This document shows positions 14,147 to 23,641 of a stretch of DNA of 64,000 nt, one piece after another. Position 1 is the stretch's first letter, and each line of letters begins with the position of its first letter. The position numbers and the translations under genes are program-made. The notes beneath the pieces are model-generated. The model was not told the DNA's origin, did no database searches, and was given only the letters and a program-made list of their open reading frames with translations. The DNA is from Gemmatimonadota bacterium (GTDB lineage Bacteria > Gemmatimonadota > Gemmatimonadetes > Longimicrobiales > Gaopeijiaceae), in contig JAQBXY010000003.1 in assembly GCA_027623325.1 (NCBI GenBank), positions 1 to 64,000 of the forward strand, in the 5' to 3' direction.

Positions 14147-14917
14147 GTGAATTGTCACGAAGCTCGAGCGGGCCTCTGGCCTCCGGAGCGGCCGCGGCTG
14201 GCGGCAGACCTCGTCGTGATCGCGCGAGAACACGTTCGCACATGCACCGCGTGCGGCGCGTACTTCGCTCAGGATCGCGCGCTCCTCGATCTGTACGATC
14301 GTGCGCGGGCCGTACGGGTTCCGGACCAGCTTCGAGAGCGAGTCTTCGACGCATTGGCCCAGGTCCGGTCGTCAGATCGAACCCACTCTATCGTCCCACG
14401 GATCGCATCGATGCGCTTGGGGATCGGGCCGGCGGCCGGCGCGATGCTTCTCATCGTCGCCCTCGCCTTGATGAGTCGGGGGCCTTCGTCTGCCTCTGTC
14501 AGCGCGCCCAGCGTTTTCGTCGAGGACCATATGAGGCGCGCGGTGGGTGAGGATCACCTCGAAACCGGCGATCCGATTCAGGTGACTCATTTCCTGCAGC
14601 GGGAACTCGGGGTGCGTTTCGAGCCGATCCGACACCCGCACCTCGAAGTGACTCGCGTCGAGATCTGCCTGCTCGACGGTCGGCGTGGGGCGATGATCGT
14701 CTACAAGAACAGCGGCGTGCAGGTCGCTCACTATCTGGTCCCCATAGACGACGCGATCGCACGGCCGCCTGCGATCTCCGAGCATAGGCCCGGTGAAGCG
14801 GGACGGGCCATGCCCGTAGTGACGTGGGCTACGCCTCGAATCGAGCAGGCCCTCGTAGGCGAGGTAGACCGCGAACAACTCCTCGAGCTAGCTGCCGCAG
14901 CGATCTCGGCGAACTGA
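14147..14917 (+). CDS. Membrane anti-sigma factor with a zinc-binding N-terminus
   Basis: A 256-residue protein. The N-terminus has a ZAS/zf-HC2-like motif: NCHEA at 2-6, then HVRTCTACG (H29, C33, C36), which chelates zinc and holds the sigma factor. A single transmembrane helix (about 94-112, AAGAMLLIVALALM) puts the C-terminal ~140 residues outside, where they could sense envelope state. The GTG start is fixed by GGAG at 14133-14136 and by the conserved Cys-His right after it. Co-directional and nearly contiguous with the sigma factor gene. Confidence 0.75.
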   Translation: MNCHEARAGLWPPERPRLAADLVVIAREHVRTCTACGAYFAQDRALLDLYDRARAVRVPDQLRERVFDALAQVRSSDRTHSIVPRIASMRLGIGPAAGAMLLIVALALMSRGPSSASVSAPSVFVEDHMRRAVGEDHLETGDPIQVTHFLQRELGVRFEPIRHPHLEVTRVEICLLDGRRGAMIVYKNSGVQVAHYLVPIDDAIARPPAISEHRPGEAGRAMPVVTWATPRIEQALVGEVDREQLLELAAAAISAN

Positions 14918-14932
14918 GCGCACTCCGTGCGA

Positions 14933-15496
14933 TCAGGCGGGCCAGAGCCAGCCGAACGCTCCTGCCGTGACCAGCGAGTAGACGAGCCCGTCGAACATCG
15001 TCCGCGCCGTCGATCCCCATCTCTGCTTGTACCAGATGGAACGCTGCGGCATCGCCATCGCATAGCAGGCGAATGCAACCGTTCCCGTGAGACGGAATAC
15101 CGCGAGGTAGTCCTCGCCGGCCATGAGGGTCCGACCCCCGACATACGCCGCGATCACGCTCACGACTAGCGAATACACGAACCACTGCGCGAGCTGGGGA
15201 CCCATGTTGAACATCGATCCTGGGGCCAGCACCGTGAAGAACGCGACGGGCCCCTTCTCTACCTTTGCCTTGTACTCCGCAGAGTTCATTACGTCCATGC
15301 CACCGGCATAGGGCATGACGTAGTCACCGGCCGGAATGTTCATGGGACGGAGTGCGTCCATGACGGCATCCTCGTTCGGCACCTGGACGAAGTCGTTCTT
15401 GTGGTACGTCAGGAGCATGTGGATGACCGAGCTGGTCAGGAAGACCAACACACCGGATAGCAGGATCGGCAGCCACAACGAGGGGATGGAGATCAT
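14933..15496 (-). CDS. Conserved membrane protein, function unknown
   Basis: 187 residues. There is an N-terminal hydrophobic helix (7-28, WLPILLSGVLVFLTSSVIHML) and a soluble segment (30-85) with YAGGMDVMNSAEYKAKVEKG. Three further helices follow (about 86-128, 138-152, 170-186). I know no function for this type. A soluble loop between the first and remaining helices suggests an anchor or channel subunit rather than a transporter. The ATG start is followed at once by the helix. It stands alone, tail-to-tail with the anti-sigma gene. Confidence 0.6.
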   Translation of the reverse strand: MISIPSLWLPILLSGVLVFLTSSVIHMLLTYHKNDFVQVPNEDAVMDALRPMNIPAGDYVMPYAGGMDVMNSAEYKAKVEKGPVAFFTVLAPGSMFNMGPQLAQWFVYSLVVSVIAAYVGGRTLMAGEDYLAVFRLTGTVAFACYAMAMPQRSIWYKQRWGSTARTMFDGLVYSLVTAGAFGWLWPA

Positions 15497-15575
15497 GACC
15501 TACCTCACGGAACGAGGGACGTAGCAGCGCGGTCACGCTGGAACGCCCCAGTCTGCGAAGCAAGTTTTCCGAGGC

Positions 15576-16322
15576 CTAGCTCACCCACGCCTCGGTATAC
15601 AGGAGCAGGGCACCCCCGGGGTACGTGCTCACCCCGTCGGCCGGCGTAACCAGAACGATGGAGAAAAACATCTCGAGCTGAAGCTGGTCGAGCAGCGAAC
15701 GATTGACCCGCGCACCATCGAGGAAGACGGGGAGACAGTCCTGGCCACGGAGCGAGAAACACGGCCCGGCCGTCGTCTGACGCACGGTGAGTCCCAGACG
15801 ACTGGTCCTCTGCAGCGCCGCCGAGAGCCCCCGACCGTCACGAGCGTGGGCCATAATGGCGTTGACCTGCATCGGGCTATTCCGTAGCGCACTCGGACTT
15901 ACCCCCAGGACGAGGCGAATCTGCCTGTCCATTTCACGGCGCGTGTCTTCACGCTGCGTTTCAACGGTGATCCCCTCCAACGCAACGGGAGCTGGATCCA
16001 GAGTCATGCTGACCGAATACAGGCCGCCTCTGGACGTCGCGCTCACGGCCGCGGTCACGAATTTCTTGTAGCCGATTCGGGCGGCTTCGAGTCGGTACGT
16101 ACCCGGACCCGGCGCTTCCAACTCGTAGAAGCCTTCCGAGTCGGCGATCGCCACTCCTCGCGGTTCGCCACCCTCGTCGAGGAGTCGAACCATTGCCGTG
16201 GCGATCGACCGGTCCTCTCGGTCCTTCACTCGCCCTTGGAAGGTTTGTGCCTGTGTCGCAGAAGTGGACACGAGCATTGCGAGGAATACCACGACGAGTG
16301 TCGTGCCTGTGCGCCTGATCAT
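15576..16322 (-). CDS. Exported carboxypeptidase-regulatory/plug-like protein B
   Basis: 248 residues: signal peptide (MIRRTGTTLVVVFLAMLVSTSATQAQ), a carboxypeptidase-regulatory-like beta sandwich (FQGRVKDREDRSIATAMVRL through GTYRLEAARIGYKKF) and a C-terminal part resembling the tail of a TonB-receptor plug (CLPVFLDGARVN … GVSTYPGGALLLYTEAW). There is no beta-barrel. ATG 16322 is chosen because it overlaps the upstream gene's stop as ATGA, giving translational coupling; the longer TTG start at 16331 is less likely. It is a paralogue of the upstream gene. Function is unknown; periplasmic or outer-membrane location is inferred. Confidence 0.72.
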   Translation of the reverse strand: MIRRTGTTLVVVFLAMLVSTSATQAQTFQGRVKDREDRSIATAMVRLLDEGGEPRGVAIADSEGFYELEAPGPGTYRLEAARIGYKKFVTAAVSATSRGGLYSVSMTLDPAPVALEGITVETQREDTRREMDRQIRLVLGVSPSALRNSPMQVNAIMAHARDGRGLSAALQRTSRLGLTVRQTTAGPCFSLRGQDCLPVFLDGARVNRSLLDQLQLEMFFSIVLVTPADGVSTYPGGALLLYTEAWVS

Positions 16323-17080
16323 CTCAGCCAAGCCTCCGTGTACAAAAGAACCGCCCCCTGGGGGTATGTGATCGTCTCGTTGGGATAAAGGATCACTACA
16401 CTATAAAGCATGTCGAGGGGCACAACGTCCGTAAAAAGTGGATTGAGCACCATGCTGTTCAGGTAGATCGCCAGGCAGCCCCGCGCACGGACCGAGAAGC
16501 ACGGCCCCTCGGTCGTCTCGTACACGATAAGCCCGCCGGCGTTCTGCCAGCGCATCATCGCCGATAGGTCATGAGCCCGCTCGATATGCCCTTGGATCTC
16601 CTCCCAGAAGAGCGGAGCCCGTCTCAGCGATCGAGGGTTCATTCCGATCATGAGGCGCAACTCTCGTTCCGCGCGCTCCGTTGAAACCTGCAAGCCCTGG
16701 ATCGGAATCGGGGCGCGATGCATGAGCAGGTCGATCGGATATACGCCCTCGGGGTTCTGCGTCTCGAGGAGCGGCGTTTCGAAACCGTCGTAGCCGAGTC
16801 GCTCAGCCTGCAGCCGGTACACCCCCGGTCCGGGGGCGACGATCCTGAAGAAGCCCGACGAGTCAGCCGCGCTGACGCCCCTCGGCTCCCCCTGCGCATC
16901 GACGAGACGCACGAGGGCGGTCACGATCGGGCGATCATCCTGGTCATCGAGGACCCGCCCCTGGATGGTTTGGGCCGCGAGCGGGGGCCCGCCCCCGAGC
17001 ACTGCACTTGCAAGCGCCAACACCGCCACAACCCGAACCGTCCGCGAAACCGTCATGGGCTGAATAGGTCTCCTCGCCAT
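16319..17080 (-). CDS. Exported carboxypeptidase-regulatory/plug-like protein A
   Basis: About 253 residues with a signal peptide ending …GGGPPLAAQ. A regulatory-like sandwich follows (IQGRVLDDQDDRPIVTALVRL, then GVYRLQAERLGYDGFETP) and then a plug-like C-terminus (CLAIYLNSMVLN … ITYPQGAVLLYTEAWLR). It aligns end to end with the downstream gene, so the pair arose by tandem duplication. The start is ATG 17080; ATG 17056 is also plausible, with GGCGAGGAG 13 bp upstream. Conserved Cys pairs (PCFSVRARGC here, PCFSLRGQDC in the paralogue) suggest a disulphide. Confidence 0.72.
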   Translation of the reverse strand: MARRPIQPMTVSRTVRVVAVLALASAVLGGGPPLAAQTIQGRVLDDQDDRPIVTALVRLVDAQGEPRGVSAADSSGFFRIVAPGPGVYRLQAERLGYDGFETPLLETQNPEGVYPIDLLMHRAPIPIQGLQVSTERAERELRLMIGMNPRSLRRAPLFWEEIQGHIERAHDLSAMMRWQNAGGLIVYETTEGPCFSVRARGCLAIYLNSMVLNPLFTDVVPLDMLYSVVILYPNETITYPQGAVLLYTEAWLR

Positions 17081-17151
17081 TGGTAGAGCAAGAGGACCTA
17101 CGGCGTACCCGCCGCCGACCTTACCGGCCGACGTCTTCCGCAACCCGAGGC

Positions 17152-19179
17152 CTACAGGATCTCCGCCGCTACCCGATCCAGATTCTCGACGGTGAAGCCG
17201 AACCGCTCGAAAAGGACCTCGGCAGGAGCCGACGCACCGAAGTGATCGAGCCCTACGGCACGGCCACCATCCCCGATCCATCGCTCCCAGCCGAAGGTGC
17301 TGCCCGCTTCGACGGAGACCCGAGCAGACACTGCGGGCGGCAGGACCTCGTCGCGGTATTCTCGATCCTGTCGTGCGAAAAGAAACCAGCTGGGGAGACT
17401 CACCACGCGCGTGGGTGTGCCCTTGGCCTCCATGTGGGCCCGGGCTTCCACGGCGAGACCGAGTTCGGTCCCACTCGCGATGATGATCAACTCTGGCGTG
17501 CCGGTGGACGCCTCCGCCAGCACGTAGCCGCCTCGGCGCAGACCTTCGGCCGAGGCGAACCGTGAAGCGCCGTCCCCATCCGCCGCACTCCCCTCTCGAG
17601 GGAGGAGCGGGACCTTCTGGCGACTCAGCGCCAGAAATGCGGGGCCGTCGGTTCGTTCGATCGCAACGCGCCACGCCATCTCCGTTTCGGGACCGTCCCC
17701 TGGACGCAGGTCCAGCACGTTGGGAATCGCGCGCAGCGATGCCATCTGCTCGACCGGCTGATGCGTGGGACCATCCTCGCCGAGCCCGATGGAGTCGTGG
17801 GAGAACACATAGACGACCGGCTGACCCATGAGGCCAGCGAGTCGAATGGCCGGGCGCATGTAATCAGAGAAGATCAAGAACGTGCCAGCGTAAGGCCGCA
17901 CGCCGCCGTGCAACGACATACCGTTCATGATGGAGCCCATCGCGTGTTCACGGACGCCGTAATGAACGATGCGGCCGTCCGGTGACTCGGGCAGCAGACT
18001 GTCCGCCCCGTCGATGTCGGTCTTATTCGAACCCGCGAGGTCGGCGGAGCCGCCGATGAGATTGGGAACCCGACCGGCGATTCCCTGGATGACCTTCCCG
18101 GACCAGTTTCTGGTCGCGTCAGCGGACGTCGCTGCGGCGAGGTCGGGGATGTCCGAATCCCAATTCGCCGGCAGTTCACCCGCCATCGTCCGTTCGTACT
18201 CCGCGGCGAGATCCGCATGCGCCGCGCGATACGACTCGAATCGGGCTGTCCACGCCTCTTGAAGCCGCTCGCCTTTCGGCAGGCATGCCGCCCAGTGCTG
18301 CCGAACGTCGGTATCGACATGAAACGGTTCGAGTGACGGATAACCCAGATTTCTCTTCGTGGCCTCGATCTCGGCCGCTCCGAGGGGTGACCCGTGCGAC
18401 GACGCGCTGCCAGCCTTCCCCGGACTCCCAAATGCGATGGTCGTGCGCAGCACGATCAGCGTAGGCCGGTCGGTCTCCTGTTTGGCCTCCGTGATGGCGA
18501 GGTCGATCGCTTGCAGGTCGTTCCCATCGCTCACGTGCACCACATGCCATCCGTAGCCCGCGAAACGTTTGGCCTGGTCGGTCGACGTAGAGAGGTCGGT
18601 GCTGCCCTCGATCGTGATCCGATTGTCGTCAAAGATCCAGATGAGCTTGCCGAGTTTCTGGTGCCCCGCGATTTCGGCCGCCTCGTGTGACACGCCCTCC
18701 ATCACATCCCCATCGGAACAGAGCGCGTAGGTGAAGTGGTCGACGACCTCGTGGCCGGGGCGATTGAAGCGCTTGGCGAGCCACCGCTCGGCTAATGCGA
18801 ACCCGACGGAGTTGGCGATACCCTGCCCCAAGGGACCGGTCGTCGTCTCCACGCCGGGAATGTGTCCGTACTCGGGGTGACCGGCTGTCGGCGAACCCCA
18901 CTGCCGGAAATTGCGAATGTCTTCCTCGGATACCTCGTAGCCGCTCAAGTGGAGGAGCGAGTAGATGAGCATCGAGGCATGGCCGATCGACAGTATGAAC
19001 CGATCGCGATCGAGCCAGGTGGGATCGGCCGGATTGTGGTGCAGCTGACGATGGAAGAGCACGTAGCCAACCGGCGCCAGCGCCATGGGGGTCCCGGGGT
19101 GCCCCGAGTTGGCCTTTTGCACCGCGTCCATGGAGAGAACACGGATGGCATCGATCGATCGTTGCTCCAACGAACTCAT
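17152..19179 (-). CDS. tkt: Transketolase
   Basis: About 675 residues, a thiamine-diphosphate enzyme transferring two-carbon ketol units in the pentose-phosphate pathway. Visible are the N-terminal LSMDAVQKANSGHPGTPMALAP, the cofactor-binding GDVMEGVSHEAAEIAGHQ … IWIFDDNRITIEGS, SKNLGYP-like LGYPSLEPFHVD, and the YGVREHAMGSIMNGM / EDGPTHQPVEQMASLR region. ATG 19179 is chosen: AAGGA precedes it, it lies 11 bp after the leuS stop, and it matches the usual N-terminal length. An in-frame TTG at 19203 would overlap leuS. Probably cotranscribed with leuS. Confidence 0.95.
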   Translation of the reverse strand: MSSLEQRSIDAIRVLSMDAVQKANSGHPGTPMALAPVGYVLFHRQLHHNPADPTWLDRDRFILSIGHASMLIYSLLHLSGYEVSEEDIRNFRQWGSPTAGHPEYGHIPGVETTTGPLGQGIANSVGFALAERWLAKRFNRPGHEVVDHFTYALCSDGDVMEGVSHEAAEIAGHQKLGKLIWIFDDNRITIEGSTDLSTSTDQAKRFAGYGWHVVHVSDGNDLQAIDLAITEAKQETDRPTLIVLRTTIAFGSPGKAGSASSHGSPLGAAEIEATKRNLGYPSLEPFHVDTDVRQHWAACLPKGERLQEAWTARFESYRAAHADLAAEYERTMAGELPANWDSDIPDLAAATSADATRNWSGKVIQGIAGRVPNLIGGSADLAGSNKTDIDGADSLLPESPDGRIVHYGVREHAMGSIMNGMSLHGGVRPYAGTFLIFSDYMRPAIRLAGLMGQPVVYVFSHDSIGLGEDGPTHQPVEQMASLRAIPNVLDLRPGDGPETEMAWRVAIERTDGPAFLALSRQKVPLLPREGSAADGDGASRFASAEGLRRGGYVLAEASTGTPELIIIASGTELGLAVEARAHMEAKGTPTRVVSLPSWFLFARQDREYRDEVLPPAVSARVSVEAGSTFGWERWIGDGGRAVGLDHFGASAPAEVLFERFGFTVENLDRVAAEIL

Positions 19180-19189
19180 TAGCTGGTCC

Positions 19190-21643
19190 TTATCCGACGA
19201 CAAAGTTCACGAGACGTCCCGGCACATAGATCACGCGCCGTTCCATTACCCCTTCGAGATGCCGAGCAACGTTCTCCTCGGCGCGCGCCGCGACAACGAC
19301 GTCGGCCTCGCTGACGTCGACCGGAGCGTTGATCGAGGCGCGTAGCTTGCCGTTGACCTGAACGGCGATGACGATCGAAGTCTCGATCGTCTTGGCCTCA
19401 TCGAAGTCGGGCCAATTCGCCCCGTCGAAAATGCTACCCTCGTGCCCCAGTCGCTCCCACAGCTCCTCGGCCACGTGGGGGGCGAAAGGTGCAATCATCA
19501 CGACCATCGGTTCGACCTCGGCTCGCAGGGCCGACCGGCCACCCGCTCGGATCGCATTGAGGCATTCCATCAGCGCGGCGACCGCCGTGTTGAACTGAAG
19601 TGCCGGCAGCTGCTCACTGACCTGGCGGATCGTCTGATGGACTTTTCGCTCCACGTCCACATCGGGCGGACCGGCGACAGCAGACACGACGGTATCCCAC
19701 AGACGGTGCAGGAATCCATAGGGCCCTTGAATTCCCTGAGGACGATAGTCGCCACCTTCCTCGAACGGACCCAGAAACATGAGGTAGGTCCGGAACGTGT
19801 CCGCCCCGAATTCGTCGATGATGGGGTCCGGAACGATCACGTTCCCCTTGCTCTTCGACATCTTGGCGCCGTCGGCGATGATCAGCCCATGCGCCCGGAA
19901 GACCTCATAAGGCTCCTCGAAGTCGATGTGCCCGAGATCCTTCAACACCATCGTGATGAAACGCGAGTACATGAGGTGCAGAACGGCGTGTTCATTCCCA
20001 CCGATGTACGTGTTGAGCGGCAGCCACTTCTTCGTGATCGCCGGGTCGAAGGGACGATCGTCGAAGTCGGCGGACGGATATCGAAGGAAGTACCAGCCGG
20101 AATCGAGGAACGTGTCGGACACGTCGGTCTCGCGCCGGGCCGCCGCACCACACTCTGGGCACGTCGTCCGGTACCATTCCTCGACTCTTGCCAACGGGCT
20201 CACCCCGGAGTCATCGGGTTTGAAGTCCTCGACCCGAGGCAGCACTACCGGGAGGTCGGCCTCCGGTACCGCAACCGGCCCGCACGCCTCGCAATGGATG
20301 ATCGGGATGGGCGGGCCCCAGTAGCGCTGACGTGATATGCACCAGTCGTGGAGCCGGAAGTTGACCCTCGCCTCACCCCAACCGGCTTCCGCCGCCCAGC
20401 GGGTCACGATGTCGACGGACTCGGTGGTGTCCGTTCCGTCGAAATCGCCCGAGTTCACCAGCTTGCCCGCTCCGACGTAGGCCTCTTCGAGGGGTGTGTC
20501 GGAAGAGGCATCCGGTCCGGCGACAACACGGACGATCGGAAGATCGAACTGAGTGGCGAACTCGAAATCGCGCGTATCGTGGCCCGGTACGGCCATGATC
20601 GCCCCGGTGCCGTAGTTCATCAGCACATAGTCCGCTACCCAGATCGGGATCAGCTCGCCCGTCGCTGGGTTGCGGCAGTACCCTCCGGTCGGGACGCCCG
20701 TCTTCGACTTGTCCGCCTTTTGGCGCGCAACCAGATCCTTCTTGGAAGCCTTGTCGATGTATGCGTAGACCGGGGCCCTCAGGCCATCGTCGGTGACCCG
20801 GTCGACGAGCGGATGCTCCGGCGACAGCACCATATAGGTGGCACCGAACACGGTGTCGGGCCGCGTAGTATAGACCTCGATGCTGGCACCCGTCTCCTCG
20901 CCCTTCCCGTTGACGATGGGAAAGTGAAGTTGGGCACCGGTGCTCCGGCCGATCCAGTTGGACTGGGCCTTGAGGGTGGTGGGCGACCAGTCGATGTGCT
21001 CGAGGTTGTCCAGCAGGCGCTGGGCGTACTTCGTGATCTCGAAGAACCACTGCGCGATCCGACGCTGCTCGACGGGTGTGCTGCAACGCTCGCACGCACC
21101 GCCCACGACCTGCTCGTTCGCCAGCACGGTCATGCACGACGGGCACCAATTCACCGGCGCTTCCTTCCGCTCGGCGAGGCCCGCCTTGAAGAACTGCAGG
21201 AAGACCCACTGCGTCCACTTGTAGTAGGACGGATCCGTGGTATCGACCGAGTGATTCCAGTCGAACATTCCGCCGATCCGCTTCAGTTGACGCGTGAAGT
21301 TCCGCACGTTCGATGGAATCAGATCCATCGGGTGCGTGCCGATTTTCAGGGCGAAGTTCTCGGAATGGATGCCGAACGCGTCGAAGCCCATCGGCTCGAA
21401 GACGGTCTTCCCGGTGAGCCGCTGGTATCTCCCGTGCACGTCCGCGCCCGTGAACGCGTAGATGTTGCCCACGTGGAGGCCCTCGGCCGAGGGGTAGGGG
21501 AACATCATGAGGTTGTAGAAAGGATTCTCCGCGTTCTCCAACTCCTCGCGGGTGAACGTGTTCGTGCCACGCTCCTCCCACAGACGCTGCCACTTTTCTT
21601 CCACGGATGACGGGTCGTACCCGTCTCTCTCTTCGTTCGCCAT
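19190..21643 (-). CDS. leuS: Leucyl-tRNA synthetase
   Basis: 817 residues, class I synthetase charging tRNA-Leu; two Leu tRNAs lie in the array upstream. The HIGH-type motif is LHVGN (in EGLHVGNIYAFTGADVHGRY), with Asn instead of the final His. The KMSKS motif is intact in AKMSKSKGNVIVPD. The editing (CP1) domain spans about 220-410, with TTRPDTVFGATYMVLSPEHP and the D-rich YGTGAIMAVPGHDTRDFEFA. Zinc-type Cys clusters (CPSC … CERC; CEAC; CPEC) occur as in several bacterial forms. The C-terminal domain ends VIYVPGRLVNFVVG. Length is normal. Confidence 0.96.
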   Translation of the reverse strand: MANEERDGYDPSSVEEKWQRLWEERGTNTFTREELENAENPFYNLMMFPYPSAEGLHVGNIYAFTGADVHGRYQRLTGKTVFEPMGFDAFGIHSENFALKIGTHPMDLIPSNVRNFTRQLKRIGGMFDWNHSVDTTDPSYYKWTQWVFLQFFKAGLAERKEAPVNWCPSCMTVLANEQVVGGACERCSTPVEQRRIAQWFFEITKYAQRLLDNLEHIDWSPTTLKAQSNWIGRSTGAQLHFPIVNGKGEETGASIEVYTTRPDTVFGATYMVLSPEHPLVDRVTDDGLRAPVYAYIDKASKKDLVARQKADKSKTGVPTGGYCRNPATGELIPIWVADYVLMNYGTGAIMAVPGHDTRDFEFATQFDLPIVRVVAGPDASSDTPLEEAYVGAGKLVNSGDFDGTDTTESVDIVTRWAAEAGWGEARVNFRLHDWCISRQRYWGPPIPIIHCEACGPVAVPEADLPVVLPRVEDFKPDDSGVSPLARVEEWYRTTCPECGAAARRETDVSDTFLDSGWYFLRYPSADFDDRPFDPAITKKWLPLNTYIGGNEHAVLHLMYSRFITMVLKDLGHIDFEEPYEVFRAHGLIIADGAKMSKSKGNVIVPDPIIDEFGADTFRTYLMFLGPFEEGGDYRPQGIQGPYGFLHRLWDTVVSAVAGPPDVDVERKVHQTIRQVSEQLPALQFNTAVAALMECLNAIRAGGRSALRAEVEPMVVMIAPFAPHVAEELWERLGHEGSIFDGANWPDFDEAKTIETSIVIAVQVNGKLRASINAPVDVSEADVVVAARAEENVARHLEGVMERRVIYVPGRLVNFVVG

Positions 21644-21820
21644 CGATCGATCCCAGTAGGCTCGCCCCGACTCGCCCGGGGAAAGGCAAAGCTACACGGC
21701 CTGCGGAGCCCTCCCAAGGGCGGCACCTTGCTTTGCCGATCGCCCGATCAGGGCGACTCCCGGGACAGCTCTGCTTATCTTTCCGGCTCTCTCAACCGGC
21801 TCCCTCGCTCCCCTGTCTCC

Positions 21821-23572
21821 ATGTCGAAGCCGCAGAAGAAGATCTCTGGCGCTAGCCTCCGTCACGCGTTCGAGGAGATCATCTGGCCAAGAAGGCGGCT
21901 GATCGGGCTCGGCCTGGTCCTGATCCTGTTCAACAGGCTCGCAGGACTCGTCCTGCCGGCATCGACCAAGTACCTGATCGACGACGTAATCGCGAATGGT
22001 GACGCCGACCTTCTCTTTCGGATCATCGCGCTCGTTGGATTGGCCGTGACCATCCAGGCCGCCACGTCGTACTCGCTGACGATGCTGCTGAGCGTCGAGG
22101 CGCAGCACCTGATCGCCAACCTCCGCTCACAGGTGCAAAAGCACGTACTGCAGCTGCCCGTGCGAATCTTCGACAACACCAAGACGGGCGAACTCGTCTC
22201 GCGCATCATGGATGACGTCGAAGGCGTGCGGAATCTGGTCGGGACCGGACTCGTCCAACTGGTAGGCGGCACGGTCACCGCGATCGTCGCGTTCTTCTTC
22301 CTGATTCGTATCGATCCGATCATGACCGGGCTGGCCATCGTGCCGTTGGCCGCTTTCGGATTCGTGTCGACAAAGGCGTTCCAGACCCTCCGGCCGGCCT
22401 TTCGCGAGCGTGGGAAGATTCGCGCCGAAGTGACGGGCCGACTGACCGAGGCCCTCGGCGGCATTCGGGTCATCAAGGGCTTCCACGCCGTCGACAAGGA
22501 AGGCGAGATCTTCCACGACGGCGTCATGCGCATCTTCGACAACGTGAAGACGACGCTGACCACATCGAGCCTCGTGACGAGTCTGGGCGCGTTCTTCATG
22601 GGGCTCGCCAGTGTCCTCATTATGGGATACGGGGGGTGGCTCATTCTCCAGGATCAGCTCACGGTCGGTGAGCTGTTCTCCTTCACGCTCTTCCTCGGGT
22701 TCCTGATCGCGCCGGTCCTGCAGATGGCGAACATCGGTACGCAGATGACCGAGGCGTTCGCCGGCCTCGACCGCACGTCCGAACTGCTGTCATGGCCTCA
22801 GGAGGACGACGACCCGCTTCGCACCGAGACCATGCCTCCCGTGGTAGGTCACCTCGTCTTCGAAGACGTCCACTTTCGCTACGAGGAGGACAAGCCCGTC
22901 CTGCATGGCGTCTCGTTCGAGGCGACGCCCGGTATGGTCGTGGCGCTCGTGGGCAGCTCGGGCTCCGGCAAGTCGACGATGGCAGGACTGGCCGCGACGT
23001 TCCTCGAGCCCGAGAAGGGACGAGTAATGGTCGATGGGGTGGATCTCCGGACCGTCCTTCTCGCCAGCTACCGCGAACAGCTCGGGCTCGTCTTCCAGGA
23101 CGACTTCCTCTTCGACGGGACCATCCGGGAGAACCTCCGCTTCGCGCGACCGGCCGCGACCGAGGACGAGATCGCGGAGGCCGCCCAGAAGGCCTACGTG
23201 TCCGAGTTCTCGGACCGCTTCCCCGACGGGCTCGAAACCATCATCGGCGAACGTGGCGTGAAGCTGTCAGGAGGGCAGCGCCAGCGCGTGACGATCGCTC
23301 GCGCGCTTCTGGCGAATCCAAGGATCCTGCTTCTCGACGAGGCGACGTCGAGCCTGGATACCGAAAGCGAGGCACTGATTCAGCGGAGCTTGAACGACCT
23401 GCTTCGCGGCCGCACGACCATCGTGATCGCGCACAGGCTCACGACCATCCAGCGGGCCGACTTGATTCTCGTCATCGAGTCGGGCAGGATCGTCGAACGC
23501 GGCAGACACGACGACCTGATGGCCTTGGAGGGCCGATACCACCAGTTGTACACGGTGCAGGCCCGCATCTAG
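21821..23572 (+). CDS. MsbA-like ABC exporter (half-transporter)
   Basis: 583 residues: a six-helix transmembrane domain (about 25-315) fused to an ATPase domain (about 345-583). ATPase motifs are Walker A GSSGSGKST, Q-loop VFQDD, signature LSGGQRQR, Walker B ILLLDEATSSLD and switch His IVIAHR. It works as a homodimer in the inner membrane. Family members flip lipid A core, lipids or drugs, and substrate cannot be told from sequence. ATG 21821 is chosen because the preceding in-frame residues are unconserved and ABC exporters begin about here; SD is weak. It is a lone gene, diverging from leuS. Confidence 0.92.
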   Translation: MSKPQKKISGASLRHAFEEIIWPRRRLIGLGLVLILFNRLAGLVLPASTKYLIDDVIANGDADLLFRIIALVGLAVTIQAATSYSLTMLLSVEAQHLIANLRSQVQKHVLQLPVRIFDNTKTGELVSRIMDDVEGVRNLVGTGLVQLVGGTVTAIVAFFFLIRIDPIMTGLAIVPLAAFGFVSTKAFQTLRPAFRERGKIRAEVTGRLTEALGGIRVIKGFHAVDKEGEIFHDGVMRIFDNVKTTLTTSSLVTSLGAFFMGLASVLIMGYGGWLILQDQLTVGELFSFTLFLGFLIAPVLQMANIGTQMTEAFAGLDRTSELLSWPQEDDDPLRTETMPPVVGHLVFEDVHFRYEEDKPVLHGVSFEATPGMVVALVGSSGSGKSTMAGLAATFLEPEKGRVMVDGVDLRTVLLASYREQLGLVFQDDFLFDGTIRENLRFARPAATEDEIAEAAQKAYVSEFSDRFPDGLETIIGERGVKLSGGQRQRVTIARALLANPRILLLDEATSSLDTESEALIQRSLNDLLRGRTTIVIAHRLTTIQRADLILVIESGRIVERGRHDDLMALEGRYHQLYTVQARI

Positions 23573-23578
23573 GCGAAG

Positions 23579-23609
23579 AAAAAGGGGGGCCGCTTTCGCG
23601 ACCCCCCCC
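23579..23609 (-). terminator. Bidirectional hairpin terminator between convergent genes
   Basis: On the minus strand GGGGGGTCGC-GAAA-GCGGCCCCCC is followed by TTTTT, ending the beta-barrel gene. The same hairpin lies seven bases after the ABC exporter stop, without a T tract on that strand. Confidence 0.85.
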
Positions 23610-23641
23610 GATGTGTCTTCCGGCGTGAGCTCGTAAGAGCC

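Noticed and set aside
16319-17674. A 451-residue frame reading through from inside the transketolase gene into the plug-like protein.
   Set aside because: Its first 198 residues are antisense-style sequence inside tkt. The signal peptide begins at 17080 or 17056.
20348-21610. A 420-codon open frame on the plus strand opposite leuS.
   Set aside because: It is the mirror of a strongly biased, confirmed coding frame. Its product is rich in R, G, D and V without any domain, and leuS is intact on the other strand.
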